Under the pieces are notes generated by a model. That model saw only the letters and a program-made list of their open reading frames with translations, made no database searches and was not told the origin of the DNA. A program made the position numbers and the translations under genes. 64,000 bases of DNA, from contig NZ_JAJNBZ010000002.1 in assembly GCF_021369635.1 (NCBI RefSeq), forward strand, positions 377,320 through 441,319, read 5' to 3'. Origin of the DNA: Paenibacillus profundus (GTDB lineage Bacteria > Bacillota > Bacilli > Paenibacillales > Paenibacillaceae). Below are positions 1 through 8,439 of the stretch, in pieces. Each line of letters opens with the position of its first letter. Positions within the stretch are counted from its first letter, which is position 1.

Positions 1-60
1 CAGACCTAGATACAGACTTAGATACGGATTTAGGAATAGAACCTAGGACAGAAACAGAAC
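1..60. repeat. Degenerate 6-bp array at window edge
   Basis: Read in steps of six, the plus strand gives CAGACC TAGATA CAGACT TAGATA CGGATT TAGGAA TAGAAC CTAGGA CAGAAA CAGAAC. The array runs off the left edge, so its full size is unknown. On the minus strand it reads as GTATCT-type units, resembling in composition the array at 55461-55710, and like that array it lies roughly 100 bp from a copy of the 28-nt core motif. A plus-strand frame (3-161) is open through it and would encode DLDTDLDTDLG and more, so the tail of a left-hand gene cannot be fully excluded. Confidence 0.5.
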
Positions 61-141
61 TCTTCTGGAGATGGAGTCAGAGTCGGCAAGCGGTACAGAG
101 CTGTTTCGGAATATGCTGTTGTCACACAAAGGTGGCCACTT

Positions 142-169
142 CTGACTCTATGGGAGAGTGAAGCTAAGG
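142..169 (-). repeat. Copy A of the 28-nt interspersed core motif
   Basis: On the minus strand this reads CCTTAGCTTCACTCTCCCAT followed by AGAGTCAG. It matches the cores at 16168, 29815, 55345, 55888 and 56009. Outside the core, similarity to the full elements at 16136 and 29783 is not obvious, so this is an isolated core or a diverged copy. The rest of 1-370 holds no gene I can support. Confidence 0.5.
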
Positions 170-370
170 GCTTGGAAGGAGACTATAAGCGTTCAGGTCA
201 CAGAAGCGGTAACGAATGAGGGGCTTCCATCGGCAAATCACTTGCATAAGCTGTACGCTTGCACATACACGGTTAGCGTTATCATGGCCAAGCATGACTA
301 ACAGGATCGACGCTATGCCAGTGCAGAGGCTGTTTGACTAAAACGCATATTACTGAACAGGTGATCATGA

Positions 371-2005
371 ATGTGGAATATGTTTGTTTCCTATCTTCCG
401 AGCTGGAGCGTTCTCTTTCAGGCTGTGATTGCGGTGTCCATTCCATATGGCCTTTCAAGGATAATGTCCAAGACCAAACAACCCATCGATGAAAAGACAG
501 GACAAGAAGCCGTGGATCAAACTCCACAGCTTGACTTTACAGGGAAGCTGGATATCGATTTGGATCGGGTGCGAACCGAATTCGGACATCAATCAGATTT
601 GAATTTTCGAACGTTTTGTCTGGGCAATACCAATCAGCAGGCAGCGATTTTATTTGTGAACGGCATTTCCGACAGGGATTTGATTGATAAGCATATATTG
701 AAATCGCTCATGGGCGACCTCGCGTTGACGGGGCATGATCATTCCCCGGATTTGCCTGCACCGTCTTACACGGCACAATATATCAAAAACAACATATTGT
801 CCGTCGGCATACTGAAAGAAGTCGATTGCTTGGCCGATTTATCAACCGAATTGCTGCGGGGTCATACCGCGTTGTTTCTAGACAACAGCCCGGAGGTCAT
901 TATTCTCGGCACGAGGAAGGAGATTACGCGCAGCGCGCAGGAACCGCCATCGGAGATACTGGTTAGGGGCCCCCAGCTTGGCTTTAACGAGAGCATTTGC
1001 GATAATACAACGCTATTGCGGCAACATGGTCAAAATACGAACTTGACCATAACCCAACTCCGTGTCGGGCAACGCGTTACGAAGGAACTCGTTATAGCGT
1101 ACGTCGAGGATATTGCCGATGAAAAATTGGTCCAAGAGGTTCGCGAAAGAATTGAGCGGATTAACCTTGATGATACCGGATATATTGAACAGTTTATTGA
1201 GGACAATTTCCTGTCTCCGTTTCCGCAAGTTCAGAGCACGGAACGGCTTGATCGCGTCATCAGCGCAATAATGGAAGGGCGGGTTGCGATTATGCTGGAT
1301 GGAACTCCCTTCGTCTTGACCGTCCCGACGACATTCAACATGCTGCTGCAATCGCCGGAGGACTATTATGAACGGTGGATTCTGGGGACATTGGTTCGCC
1401 TGCTGCGCTACTTCGCCGCATTTATTTCCACTTTTGGCCCGTCGTTGTATATTTCATTCATCTCGTTTCATCAGGGGCTGATACCGACGAAGCTGGCGCT
1501 CTCGATTGCGGATACCCGGGTGGGAGTGCCATTTCCATCGCTGATTGAAGTGTTGATTATGGAAGTGGCGCTGGAGATCTTGCGGGAAGCAGGGCTCCGA
1601 TTACCCAAGCCCATAGGTCAGACGATTGGAATCGTTGGCGGGCTGGTTATCGGGGAAGCCGCGGTACAAGCCGGGATCGTCAGTCCTATCATGGTTATTG
1701 TAGTGGCGGTTACCGCTATATCCTCGTTCGCGATTCCCCAGTACAATGCAGGCATTTCGTTAAGGGTTCTTCGTTTCATCGCCATGATTTTCGCAGCTGT
1801 ATTCGGACTGTACGGGGTAGTGCTGTTCTTCTTGATGCTGTGCAGTCATCTGGTCAAGCTGAAGAGCTTCGGGGTGCCTTACATTAGTCCGGCAGCTCCA
1901 TATCGTCCTCAGGATTGGAAGGATTACCTCGTGCGGGCAGGGCGGTGTTGTCAAAACATACGACTCACGGACCGGAAAGGTGATCGTATACGAAATCATC
2001 GTTAA
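371..2005 (+). CDS. GerA-family spore germination receptor A subunit
   Basis: This is the A subunit of a GerA-type germinant receptor of the inner spore membrane. The N-terminal two thirds is the soluble region, with the motif RGPQLGFNE near residue 197. It is followed by hydrophobic helices and conserved stretches such as TFNMLLQSPEDYYERW, ADTRVGVPFPSLIE, SPIMVIVVAVTAISSFAIP and FGVPYISP. The start at 371 has AGGTG eight bases upstream. An alternative start at 464 would remove a 31-residue hydrophobic leader that GerA proteins do not usually have. The C terminus ends abnormally: after DWKDYLVRAG the frame runs into sequence belonging to a GerC-type gene, so the natural basic tail is missing. 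No B subunit gene follows. The receptor is therefore probably non-functional alone, although the A subunit itself is almost complete. Confidence 0.85.
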   Translation: MWNMFVSYLPSWSVLFQAVIAVSIPYGLSRIMSKTKQPIDEKTGQEAVDQTPQLDFTGKLDIDLDRVRTEFGHQSDLNFRTFCLGNTNQQAAILFVNGISDRDLIDKHILKSLMGDLALTGHDHSPDLPAPSYTAQYIKNNILSVGILKEVDCLADLSTELLRGHTALFLDNSPEVIILGTRKEITRSAQEPPSEILVRGPQLGFNESICDNTTLLRQHGQNTNLTITQLRVGQRVTKELVIAYVEDIADEKLVQEVRERIERINLDDTGYIEQFIEDNFLSPFPQVQSTERLDRVISAIMEGRVAIMLDGTPFVLTVPTTFNMLLQSPEDYYERWILGTLVRLLRYFAAFISTFGPSLYISFISFHQGLIPTKLALSIADTRVGVPFPSLIEVLIMEVALEILREAGLRLPKPIGQTIGIVGGLVIGEAAVQAGIVSPIMVIVVAVTAISSFAIPQYNAGISLRVLRFIAMIFAAVFGLYGVVLFFLMLCSHLVKLKSFGVPYISPAAPYRPQDWKDYLVRAGRCCQNIRLTDRKGDRIRNHR

Positions 2006-2367
2006 AGAGCAAGATTCGCCCCCATGTAAATGGAAACCGCATTTCCTTCGATGTGCAGATTGAATCGGATGGCCGTATCGGGGAACAATGGACGAGCGGG
2101 AATGACTTCGACAACCGCTTCATCAGGCAGGTGGAGGCGGATACCGTCAAGCGGGTGAAGCAGCGGATAGGCAAGATGCTGCACAAGGTGCAGAAGGAAT
2201 ATCGCGCAGATGTCATCGGACTGGGCGAACAAGTGAGAATTCATTATCCGCGGGTGTGGGAAAAAATAAAAGGGGATTGGGATGACATCTTCGCTGATGC
2301 ATCCATCCGGTATAGCGTGAAGGCGAAAGTGAAAGAGTTCGGCACAACGAGTATCAAAATACAATAA
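1941..2367 (+). pseudogene. 3' remnant of a GerC-type germination lipoprotein gene
   Basis: Frame 3 from about 1941 reads GGVVKTYDSRTGKVIVYEI. Frame 1 from about 1996 continues as LKSKIRPHVNGNRISFDVQ and runs to the stop at 2367 (VKEFGTTSIKIQ). Together these match the style of the C-terminal domain of Ger(x)C lipoproteins, including the GRIGEQ turn and a charged amphipathic helix rich in VKQRIGKML-type residues. The two pieces are in different frames, so there is a frameshift near 1996-2005. The signal peptide, the lipobox and roughly the first two thirds of the protein are absent, as is any gerB gene. I infer one deletion joining gerA to the gerC tail at about 1935-1945. An isolated ORF 2053-2367 would be annotated as a small hypothetical protein. 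Confidence 0.7.
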
Positions 2368-2394
2368 CGAACAGGCAGGAATCACTCAAAATAA

Positions 2395-2426
2395 AGGACG
2401 TAAGGAATATATCCTTACGTCCTCTT
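2395..2426. terminator. Bidirectional rho-independent terminator
   Basis: A perfect 12-bp stem (AGGACGTAAGGA, loop ATAT, TCCTTACGTCCT) is followed by a T-rich stretch on the plus strand and preceded by an A-rich stretch. It separates the gerA remnant from the convergent chemoreceptor gene. Confidence 0.85.
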
Positions 2427-2453
2427 CTTTAAGCTGCCCGTCTGCCGCAGGCA

Positions 2454-4448
2454 TTATCGTTTGCCGTTCGGCTCCATATTTAGCTTGAAGCCTGCAACCA
2501 ATGCTTGCAGCTCATCGGCGATGCTCGACAGATGAATCGCCGATGCGGCAATCTCCTCCATCGATGCGTTCTGCTCCTCGCTGGCGGCAGCCACCATGTC
2601 CATCTCGTTGGCGGTATCGTGGCTCATGACGCTGACCTCGTCGAAAGCGACAATCATCGCTTCATTGGACAGCGACAATTGCTCGCCCACGTGAGCTACC
2701 TGCCCGAGCTGCGTGTCGATGTTGGCAATTGCGCTGTACATGTCAGCGAAGCAATGTTCGACGGACTGCGTCAGCTCGCTTCCAGCTGAGGCGGACTCCA
2801 CGCCTTCCTCCATGCGGTGCAGCATGAGACGGGCCCGCTCCTGTATATCACCGATAAGTGATGCGATCTTGCTGGCAGCGGTTCCCGCCTGGTCTGCCAG
2901 CTTGCGCACCTCCTGAGCGACGACAGCGAAGCCGCGTCCTTCTTGGCCCGCTCGCGCAGCCTCGATAGCGGCGTTCAGAGCGAGCAGGTTCGTCTGCGAG
3001 GCGATAGCTTGGATGAAGCCGGTAATGCCGCTAATTTCCTCGGCCACTTGGTTCAAGGTCTCCGTCTCTGCCTTGGAGCGGTTGGAATGGTCGAGTATGG
3101 CAATCATTTGCCGCTTGGCCGCGCTGAGCGCCTCCTCACCGGTATTCGCCAATTCATTGATATGCTGCGACGCTTCCGTACTTGCGTGTACGATGCGGAG
3201 CGTATTCTCCAGCTCTCTACGGGTAATCTCCGAAGTCTGCTTGACTGCTTGCACGCTGCTGTTCATATCGGAGGACTTCGCCGATACTTCCTGCATCGAG
3301 GCGGCCACCTGTTCGATCGTGCTGACGTTCTGCTCCGAATTAGCGGACAGCTCCTGTGAAGCAGCAGATACTTGCTCGGAATGGGTGCTGATTTCAATCA
3401 GCACATCGGACAGAGAACGCGACATTGCATTGAAATTCGTTTCAAGCTGACCGATTTCATCGATTCGTCCATTCTCATTGATACGAACGGTTAAATCCCC
3501 TTGAGCGACGGTACCGGTCACCGTCTTTAAGCGCATAATCGGCACGATCATCCGCTTCATAAATATCCAGATAAACAAACCGATCAGTCCGAGCAAAAGG
3601 GCGATAAACAAGCCTGCAATCCACTGCAGCTTGCTCGTCTTCTCTGCAATTTCGCTCGAGTCCAGGACAGAGACGACGTTCAATCCGAGAGCATTCCGTT
3701 TGTCATAGCTGTAATATTCCTTGCGGCCTTCACCCGCGAGCATGAACGTTCCTTGCTCCTGCTTGCGCATGTCCTCGAATTGTTCGCCCTTCACGGGCTC
3801 ACCCTTTGTAAAGTGCGGGTGGGACATCGTAACATTGTTGCGGTCGAATAAACTTACATATCCCCGATCTCCGATCGTGAATGAGCCGACCATCTCATTC
3901 AAGTTATCGATCGCGACATCGATGCCGGCTACACCGGAGCCGTCTGCTGTTGTTTTGGAAAAGGTAATGACATAGCTGCCGCTCATGACGTCAATATAAG
4001 GATCCGTCATGGCCAGCTGCCCTTTCTGTTTCATAGCTTGTTTGTACCAACCGCGTGTAGTCGGATCATAGTCGGTTTTTTCATTTTCGGAAGAGGTGTA
4101 GAAGTTCCCTTTTGAAGATACGAATGCGGCAAGCACATTATCCGAATCTTTCGCCACGTTGCGAATGCGGTCGTATATGTAGGTGTCGCGGTTCTGCCCA
4201 GGGGGAATGCTGAGGTCAGCAAGACTGCTTATCGTAACGGAGAAATCTTGTTGCGTTTCATTAAACACTTGGTTCATCATCGTGGTAACCTCGTCGACTT
4301 GGGACAGCAGCTCGCGCTCCAGCTGGTTGCGGGCTAGATGGGTCAACGTATAGCTTAGTACAACAGAAGGAATGACGACAAGCGCAATGAGAAGAAGCAA
4401 CATCTGTTTGGTCAAGGATGCTTTATAACGGTCAAATAACTTTTTCAT
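2454..4448 (-). CDS. Methyl-accepting chemotaxis protein with dCache sensor
   Basis: Membrane chemoreceptor of 664 residues. There is a first transmembrane helix at about 15-38, then an extracytoplasmic double-Cache domain to about 275 ([12 protein letters not shown] and [18 protein letters not shown] are typical ligand-pocket signatures). A second helix at about 280-302 is followed by a HAMP domain and a long signalling domain. The conserved hairpin tip is present ([20 protein letters not shown]), so it should couple to CheA/CheW. Length and organisation match the McpA/McpB/TlpA type of Bacillus; the ligand (often amino or organic acids) cannot be told from sequence alone. It stands alone as a monocistronic gene with GGAG 11 bases before the ATG. 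No chemotaxis kinase gene is nearby. Confidence 0.93.
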   Translation of the reverse strand: MKKLFDRYKASLTKQMLLLLIALVVIPSVVLSYTLTHLARNQLERELLSQVDEVTTMMNQVFNETQQDFSVTISSLADLSIPPGQNRDTYIYDRIRNVAKDSDNVLAAFVSSKGNFYTSSENEKTDYDPTTRGWYKQAMKQKGQLAMTDPYIDVMSGSYVITFSKTTADGSGVAGIDVAIDNLNEMVGSFTIGDRGYVSLFDRNNVTMSHPHFTKGEPVKGEQFEDMRKQEQGTFMLAGEGRKEYYSYDKRNALGLNVVSVLDSSEIAEKTSKLQWIAGLFIALLLGLIGLFIWIFMKRMIVPIMRLKTVTGTVAQGDLTVRINENGRIDEIGQLETNFNAMSRSLSDVLIEISTHSEQVSAASQELSANSEQNVSTIEQVAASMQEVSAKSSDMNSSVQAVKQTSEITRRELENTLRIVHASTEASQHINELANTGEEALSAAKRQMIAILDHSNRSKAETETLNQVAEEISGITGFIQAIASQTNLLALNAAIEAARAGQEGRGFAVVAQEVRKLADQAGTAASKIASLIGDIQERARLMLHRMEEGVESASAGSELTQSVEHCFADMYSAIANIDTQLGQVAHVGEQLSLSNEAMIVAFDEVSVMSHDTANEMDMVAAASEEQNASMEEIAASAIHLSSIADELQALVAGFKLNMEPNGKR

Positions 4449-4510
4449 AATGAGTGGTAACTCCTCTCTAGGATGAAAAGATAATGAAGATCATGTTGTG
4501 GCAAAAGTAT

Positions 4511-4518
4511 TTATCGGT
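4511..4518 (-). promoter_or_regulatory. Possible sigma-D type -10 element for the chemoreceptor
   Basis: On the minus strand this reads ACCGATAA, seven of eight matching the motility sigma factor -10 consensus GCCGATAA, about 63 bases upstream of the start. The -35 position is a poor match, so this is tentative. The rest of the 4449-4807 gap is AT-rich, with an imperfect palindrome at about 4552-4574 (CAATATT / AATATTG) and no gene. Confidence 0.3.
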
Positions 4519-4807
4519 ATCTGGAGAAAAAAGTGAATATGGTAACCGTTCTCAATATTAATGTAAATATTGGTAAGGTGATTATAGAAGAAATTAATGT
4601 GCATAGAGGCGTGTGTGAAAGCGGTTGTACTAGGTTGAACTGCCTGATTTCATCAAAAAGCAACACTTTTTCTCATCAACAGCCGTTATAAGGAATAGAG
4701 ACTTTCTAAATCATGTGAACCTTTCGTATTGTTTAGAAACTCTAATTGTTAGGCATCAGAACGGAGAATCAAATTATTCAGCTAGGCAGTTGAGAGAGGA
4801 GAAACTT

Positions 4808-6037
4808 ATGAAGTTAGTATTTGAACCAGGCAAACGCCGCTGCGGATTCATCTTGCTATTCGCATGTGCCATGCTGATCCTTACCATATTATGGCCGGCA
4901 AGCATGCATGCTCAAGGCAATACAGCTGCAGCTTCATTTAAATTGAAGGCTCAAGCCAAATCCTTATATCTTGTCATTGGCAAGGAAGCCGACGTGCCGA
5001 AGGTGAACGCTGTATATAAGGACGGCAGAATAGAAGATGTTACCGGATCCATCACGTGGCAGTCCAGTTCGGACGTGTTGACTATCGTTGGAGGCAAGGT
5101 GAGCGGCAGATATGGCGCCTCAGCGAAGCTGAAAGGCACATACGGCAATCAGACGGTTACCGTTCCCGTACGCATTCAAGAGGACTTCGTGAAGTATGGG
5201 GTGGAGCCATCTTCCGTCACATTAAGTGCGGGGTCCTCCAAGCCGATTAAAGTAATGGGTTATTACTCCAGTGGCAAGAAAGTATCGATCGCAAATAAAA
5301 TCCAATGGAAATCCGGAAATGAGCAAGTTGCGAGGGTAAGCGGCGCTATGATAAAAGGAGTGGCAGAAGGCAGTGCGACCGTGACGGGCGTTTTTGGCGA
5401 GCAAAAGTTCGAAGTTCCCGTGCAGATTACACCGAAGATTAAAAAATTAACCGTAACGCCTGCGAAGCTGGTTCTGACACCCGGTAAATCAGCCGCTTAT
5501 TCCGTTCAAGCCATTTATGAAGGCGGGCGCAAGGTGGATGTCTCATCGCAGGTGACTGTTAAAGTTTCCGGCACGGGCATTCAAGTGAGCAATGGCACCG
5601 TTACGGCTGCAGGTCAGTCGAAGGGCAGTGCGAGCGTAAAACTGTATTATGGAGGAAAGGGAGTATCGCTGCCTGTCAGCCTGCAGGAGAGCTTGGCGAG
5701 CATCGAGGTGCAACCGACGTCTCTCGTTATCGGGGCCGGAGCCTCTAAGCCCATCAAAGTGATCGGCACCTATTCCAGCGGAAAAAAGGTGTCGCTTGCG
5801 AGCAAGGTCGCATGGACATCCGGAAATGGGCAAATCGCTAAAGTGACGGGTGGCAGCGTTAAGGGGCTGACGGAAGGCACGACGAAAGTCGTCGGCGTTT
5901 ACGGTGACCGCACGTTTGAAATTCCAGTTCAGGTCACGCCGAAGCTGCAGAAATTGACGGTCACGTCATCGAGCTCAAAGCTCGCGCCGTATCAAACAAC
6001 TACTTATCGGGTACAGGCCGTGTCCAGTCAGTGGTAA
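4808..6037 (+). CDS. Secreted protein with tandem bacterial Ig-like domains (3' frameshifted)
   Basis: A signal peptide (positive start KLVFEPGKRRC, hydrophobic core, AQG cleavage region) is followed by repeated bacterial Ig-like (Big_2-type) domains of about 85 residues. Five can be counted. Domains 2 and 4 resemble each other closely (SSVTLSAGSSKPIKVMGYYS versus TSLVIGAGASKPIKVIGTYS), as do 3 and 5, so a two-domain unit has been duplicated. Such proteins are exported and often surface-associated, with adhesive or structural roles; no enzyme domain or anchor is seen. The start was chosen at 4808 because of GAGAGGAG seven bases upstream and the signal peptide right behind it. The frame ends early at VSSQW; the last half domain continues in the +1 frame (next entry), so the intact product would reach 6188. 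Confidence 0.8.
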   Translation: MKLVFEPGKRRCGFILLFACAMLILTILWPASMHAQGNTAAASFKLKAQAKSLYLVIGKEADVPKVNAVYKDGRIEDVTGSITWQSSSDVLTIVGGKVSGRYGASAKLKGTYGNQTVTVPVRIQEDFVKYGVEPSSVTLSAGSSKPIKVMGYYSSGKKVSIANKIQWKSGNEQVARVSGAMIKGVAEGSATVTGVFGEQKFEVPVQITPKIKKLTVTPAKLVLTPGKSAAYSVQAIYEGGRKVDVSSQVTVKVSGTGIQVSNGTVTAAGQSKGSASVKLYYGGKGVSLPVSLQESLASIEVQPTSLVIGAGASKPIKVIGTYSSGKKVSLASKVAWTSGNGQIAKVTGGSVKGLTEGTTKVVGVYGDRTFEIPVQVTPKLQKLTVTSSSSKLAPYQTTTYRVQAVSSQW

Positions 6038-6188
6038 CAGCACCGATGTAACGTCGCTCGCCCAAGCCAAGTCAAATGGGAAAGCAACCGCCAATCAGGG
6101 CACGATCACTGCGGTGAGCAAAGGCAAGGCCGTCATTACATTTACATACGGCGGCAAAAAAGCATCCTTGCGTATCACGATAGAGTAG
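6026..6188 (+). pseudogene. Out-of-frame 3' end of the Ig-like protein gene
   Basis: In the +1 frame the sequence reads VSGNSTDVTSLAQAK and continues to GKAVITFTYGGKKASLRITI, then E and stop at 6188. This is exactly the expected end of the fifth Ig-like domain. A single-base indel at about 6019-6030 splits it from the main frame. Either the gene is genuinely broken or the base call there is wrong. Confidence 0.75.
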
Positions 6189-6234
6189 CATCGAGGCACA
6201 ATGATGTGTGTGATGGCAACAAATCATAATAACG

Positions 6235-6271
6235 GGCACAGCTTCGCGTAACAGCGAGTGCTGTGCCTTTT
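6235..6271 (+). terminator. Rho-independent terminator after the Ig-like gene
   Basis: Stem GGCACAGC / GCTGTGCC with a 17-base loop, followed by TTTTGTC. It sits 47 bases after the restored stop codon. Confidence 0.8.
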
Positions 6272-6350
6272 GTCATGTGCGGAACACGCGCAGCGGAATC
6301 ATTTTATGAGGAAATTAAAAAAAGGAAAGCCAAAACCGACCGCCGTCTGT

Positions 6351-6574
6351 CTAATAGTACGTATTCGAAAAGATTACTTTTCAGCACCGAGAAGGTTGCA
6401 AGAACTTGAAGAAGGAGGAGCGGAGTGTAGGCGAGGCTACATGAGCACCTGAAATGTTTCCAAAGGAAACATGCTTCGGAAGCATAAGCTCTTCGAGAGT
6501 GAATGCAAGATTCGATGTCGAATGGCATTCTTGAGATACTTCGTGATCAAAAGTGGACTTTTTGAATAACCTCT
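6351..6574 (-). repeat. Full-length multi-hairpin interspersed element
   Basis: A 224-bp non-coding element made of consecutive small hairpins. In plus-strand order these are TGTAG..CTACA, ATGTTTCC aaa GGAAACAT, ATGCTTC..AGCAT, CTC TTCG AGAG, and a nested palindrome GAATGC..ATTCGA tg TCGAAT..GCATTC. It ends in GATCAAAAGTGGACTTTTTG and AATAACCTCT. Its tail recurs in pieces at 13276, 22291 and 43494. From memory, similar sequence is scattered through Paenibacillus genomes and the minus-strand ORF 6304-6528 is often annotated as a hypothetical protein; the palindromic composition argues it is not a gene. It lies directly in front of a 5'-truncated gene. Confidence 0.75.
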
Positions 6575-6628
6575 AACGGGGAAAGGGAAAGGGTAGAGCA
6601 AGGGTATTCCCAGCCCGTCAATCTGGAA

Positions 6629-7657
6629 GTGACGGATCAGGGCATTACGCTCAGGGTGAGGGAAGTGATGGTCGATCCATTCCGCGTATCGCTTATGTAC
6701 GGGATTGAGAAGGACGGTAAGCCGATTAATCCGGATCTGTTGTTTACCGATTTCATGTCAATGAAGCCTGACACGGATCCGTACATAAACAACTATGTGG
6801 TTACCGACTTGGACGGAAATGATCTGAAAGGCGTCAATCTGCCGCTAGCGCGTACCCATGGCGACAACGCGATTCTCGAGGTCGGGATTGATGACCCGAC
6901 ACAAGGGTACTTCATTCGCTCTCCGAAGGATATTCCGGACACGATCGTCGTTCATTTCGACATCAATCTGCTTGGGGAGACGAAGAGGAAGTGGCAGTTG
7001 AAGGTTCCGGTATCGCTGGCCCCAGCCAAGAGCGCGACCAACTTCATTCCGTTGAACAAGCGCTATGAGTCTCCATTTGGCTTCAAGCTGGACTTTCTCC
7101 AGCTCCGGCATGGGCCGAGCAAGTCGGAGTTGCTCGGCGACATTCGCGAATCTCAGGCTTGGAGGAACCAATATGGGACGTTGGGACCGCAATTCCTGTA
7201 CCGCATAAAGGACGAGCAAGGGCAGGTTGTGGCGGCGTGGGACGGTATTAACGACATGACCTATAGTCTTGAAAGCAAAAATGCGCTCCTTAAGCAAAGC
7301 AGCGGAGGAGGCACCACGGGCCGGATGCTCTACCGTCATGCGTTCCTTCCTTTCGGCGATGCCAAAGGTCTGAAGCTGGAGTTGGATGCGGTATACACGC
7401 AGAATCCGGTCAAGACGCCTTTTGTCGTCACCTTCTCGCCGGAGGAACTACTCGGGCATCCGCTGGAGAAGAACTATGATGGCAAGCAGCTTACGTTCAG
7501 AGTGCGCAAAAAGACGGATGAAGCGGCGGAGCCAGTCCCTTATGGCAATACCAAGGCCGAGTTGAAAGGACGGGGATTCATTCTCGAATTGGATCAGCGG
7601 CTGGATCAGCGAAAACGCGCTGGTTTTTGGAAGCAGAAGGCCGTGCCGCTATCGTGA
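6629..7657 (+). pseudogene. DUF4179-like exported protein, 5'-truncated front part
   Basis: Reading in frame from 6596, the sequence gives QGYSQPVNLEVTDQGITLRV and then VREVMVDPFRVSLMYGIEKD. This is the opening of the DUF4179 domain found in membrane-anchored anti-sigma-like proteins of Bacillales. The domain and a following beta-rich region (LDFLQLRHGPSKSELLGDIR, FVVTFSPEEL) are present to about 7610. The expected N terminus, a short cytoplasmic part and a transmembrane helix, is missing. Instead there is a stop codon (6593-6595) and the hairpin element ending at 6574. A short frame at 6307 (MRKLKKGKPKPTAVCLI) on the far side of the element could be the lost 5' end, which is speculative. The GTG at 6629 lacks a convincing ribosome binding site. 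The frame also breaks at the T5 tract 7624-7628. Confidence 0.65.
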
Positions 7658-8211
7658 GCGTGGACGCAACGACAAATGAAGTGCTGACGGTTAGTTTGAA
7701 TTACGACATATCTGACTTGCCAGACAATTACGCGGAGGCGTTGAAGACCGCGCAAGCCGAATATAAGCAACAGATGGGTACGCACAAGGAGGTGTTTGCT
7801 TCGGTAAGCTACTACTACAATCGCGGCAACGGGCAAGAGCTTATGACCTTCAGCATGAAGCAAGAGGAGGGAGAAGTATTTATACAGCCTAATCTTGTCA
7901 GCGTAGATTTGAAAACGGGCAAAGTGGCCGGTTACTTCTTGTTCCCCGGATTAGCCAAAGCGGATGCCAAGATGAAGCAATTGGCGGAGCAAACCGTAAA
8001 GAACATGCCGCAAGCTAATGAACTTCCTTTCCAAGATGTTTTTCATTACAAGGACGGGCCTATCAACATATTGGAGTTCCGTAATATGGCCGTCGACGGG
8101 AGCGCGCGGCAAGGCGGGAAGAAGGCGCAAAAAGCGGTTCAGTCCGTGACGATCGGGGCAGAGAGCAACAAGGTGCTCGAAGTCGTCATCAGTCCGAACA
8201 GGGAAATCTGA
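7627..8211 (+). pseudogene. C-terminal part of the DUF4179-like protein, after a frameshift
   Basis: This frame begins at LEAEGRAAIVSVDATTNEV, directly in register with the previous fragment if one T is added to the T5 tract at 7624-7628. The remaining 190 residues hold a segment like YcdB/PepSY-type domains (a VSVDATTNEVLTV stretch, then VSVDLKTGKVAGYFLFPG), with the repeated 'D-x-T-x-G-x-V' strand pattern. There is no start codon with a ribosome binding site, so it is unlikely to be made on its own. The family assignment of this part is tentative. Confidence 0.6.
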
Positions 8212-8303
8212 GCCGAATTCATCTGGCCGTGGATAGTAACAATCGCAAATAAAAGTGAGGCATTTCTGTAATAGTACGTTGCTGTGAATGGAATTGTTCA
8301 TCC

Positions 8304-8341
8304 AAGCGGGTTGTTGATTTAAATCAGCAGCCCGTTTTTCG
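8304..8341 (+). terminator. Rho-independent terminator
   Basis: AGCGGGTTGTTGATTT pairs with AAATCAGCAGCCCGT (a 14-bp stem with two G-T pairs), followed by TTTTTCG. It closes the DUF4179-like region. Just upstream, 8270-8282 carries TGTAATAGTACGT, similar to the outer end of the hairpin element at 6351. Confidence 0.75.
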
Positions 8342-8439
8342 TTGTCTTTTCTTCTATATTCCGATTATTTTGTGTAAACTGAAAGGATATAGAATGCGGC
8401 TTTCAGGGTAGAACGCCGTCAAAGTGGAGGTACTTGTGG

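Noticed and set aside
3-161. Open frame at the left edge encoding an Asp/Leu/Thr repeat
   Set aside because: Only 52 codons are visible, it runs through a short-repeat array and the core motif, and the rest of the frame (Cys-rich, then stop) does not look like a protein end. It is kept only as an alternative reading.
2053-2367. Independent 104-residue hypothetical gene
   Set aside because: The sequence is the C-terminal end of a GerC-type protein, and its upstream part continues in another frame; it is a remnant rather than a gene of its own.
6304-6528. 74-residue minus-strand ORF in the hairpin element
   Set aside because: The sequence is a chain of palindromes, which force the residues; it is better explained as a non-coding repeat.
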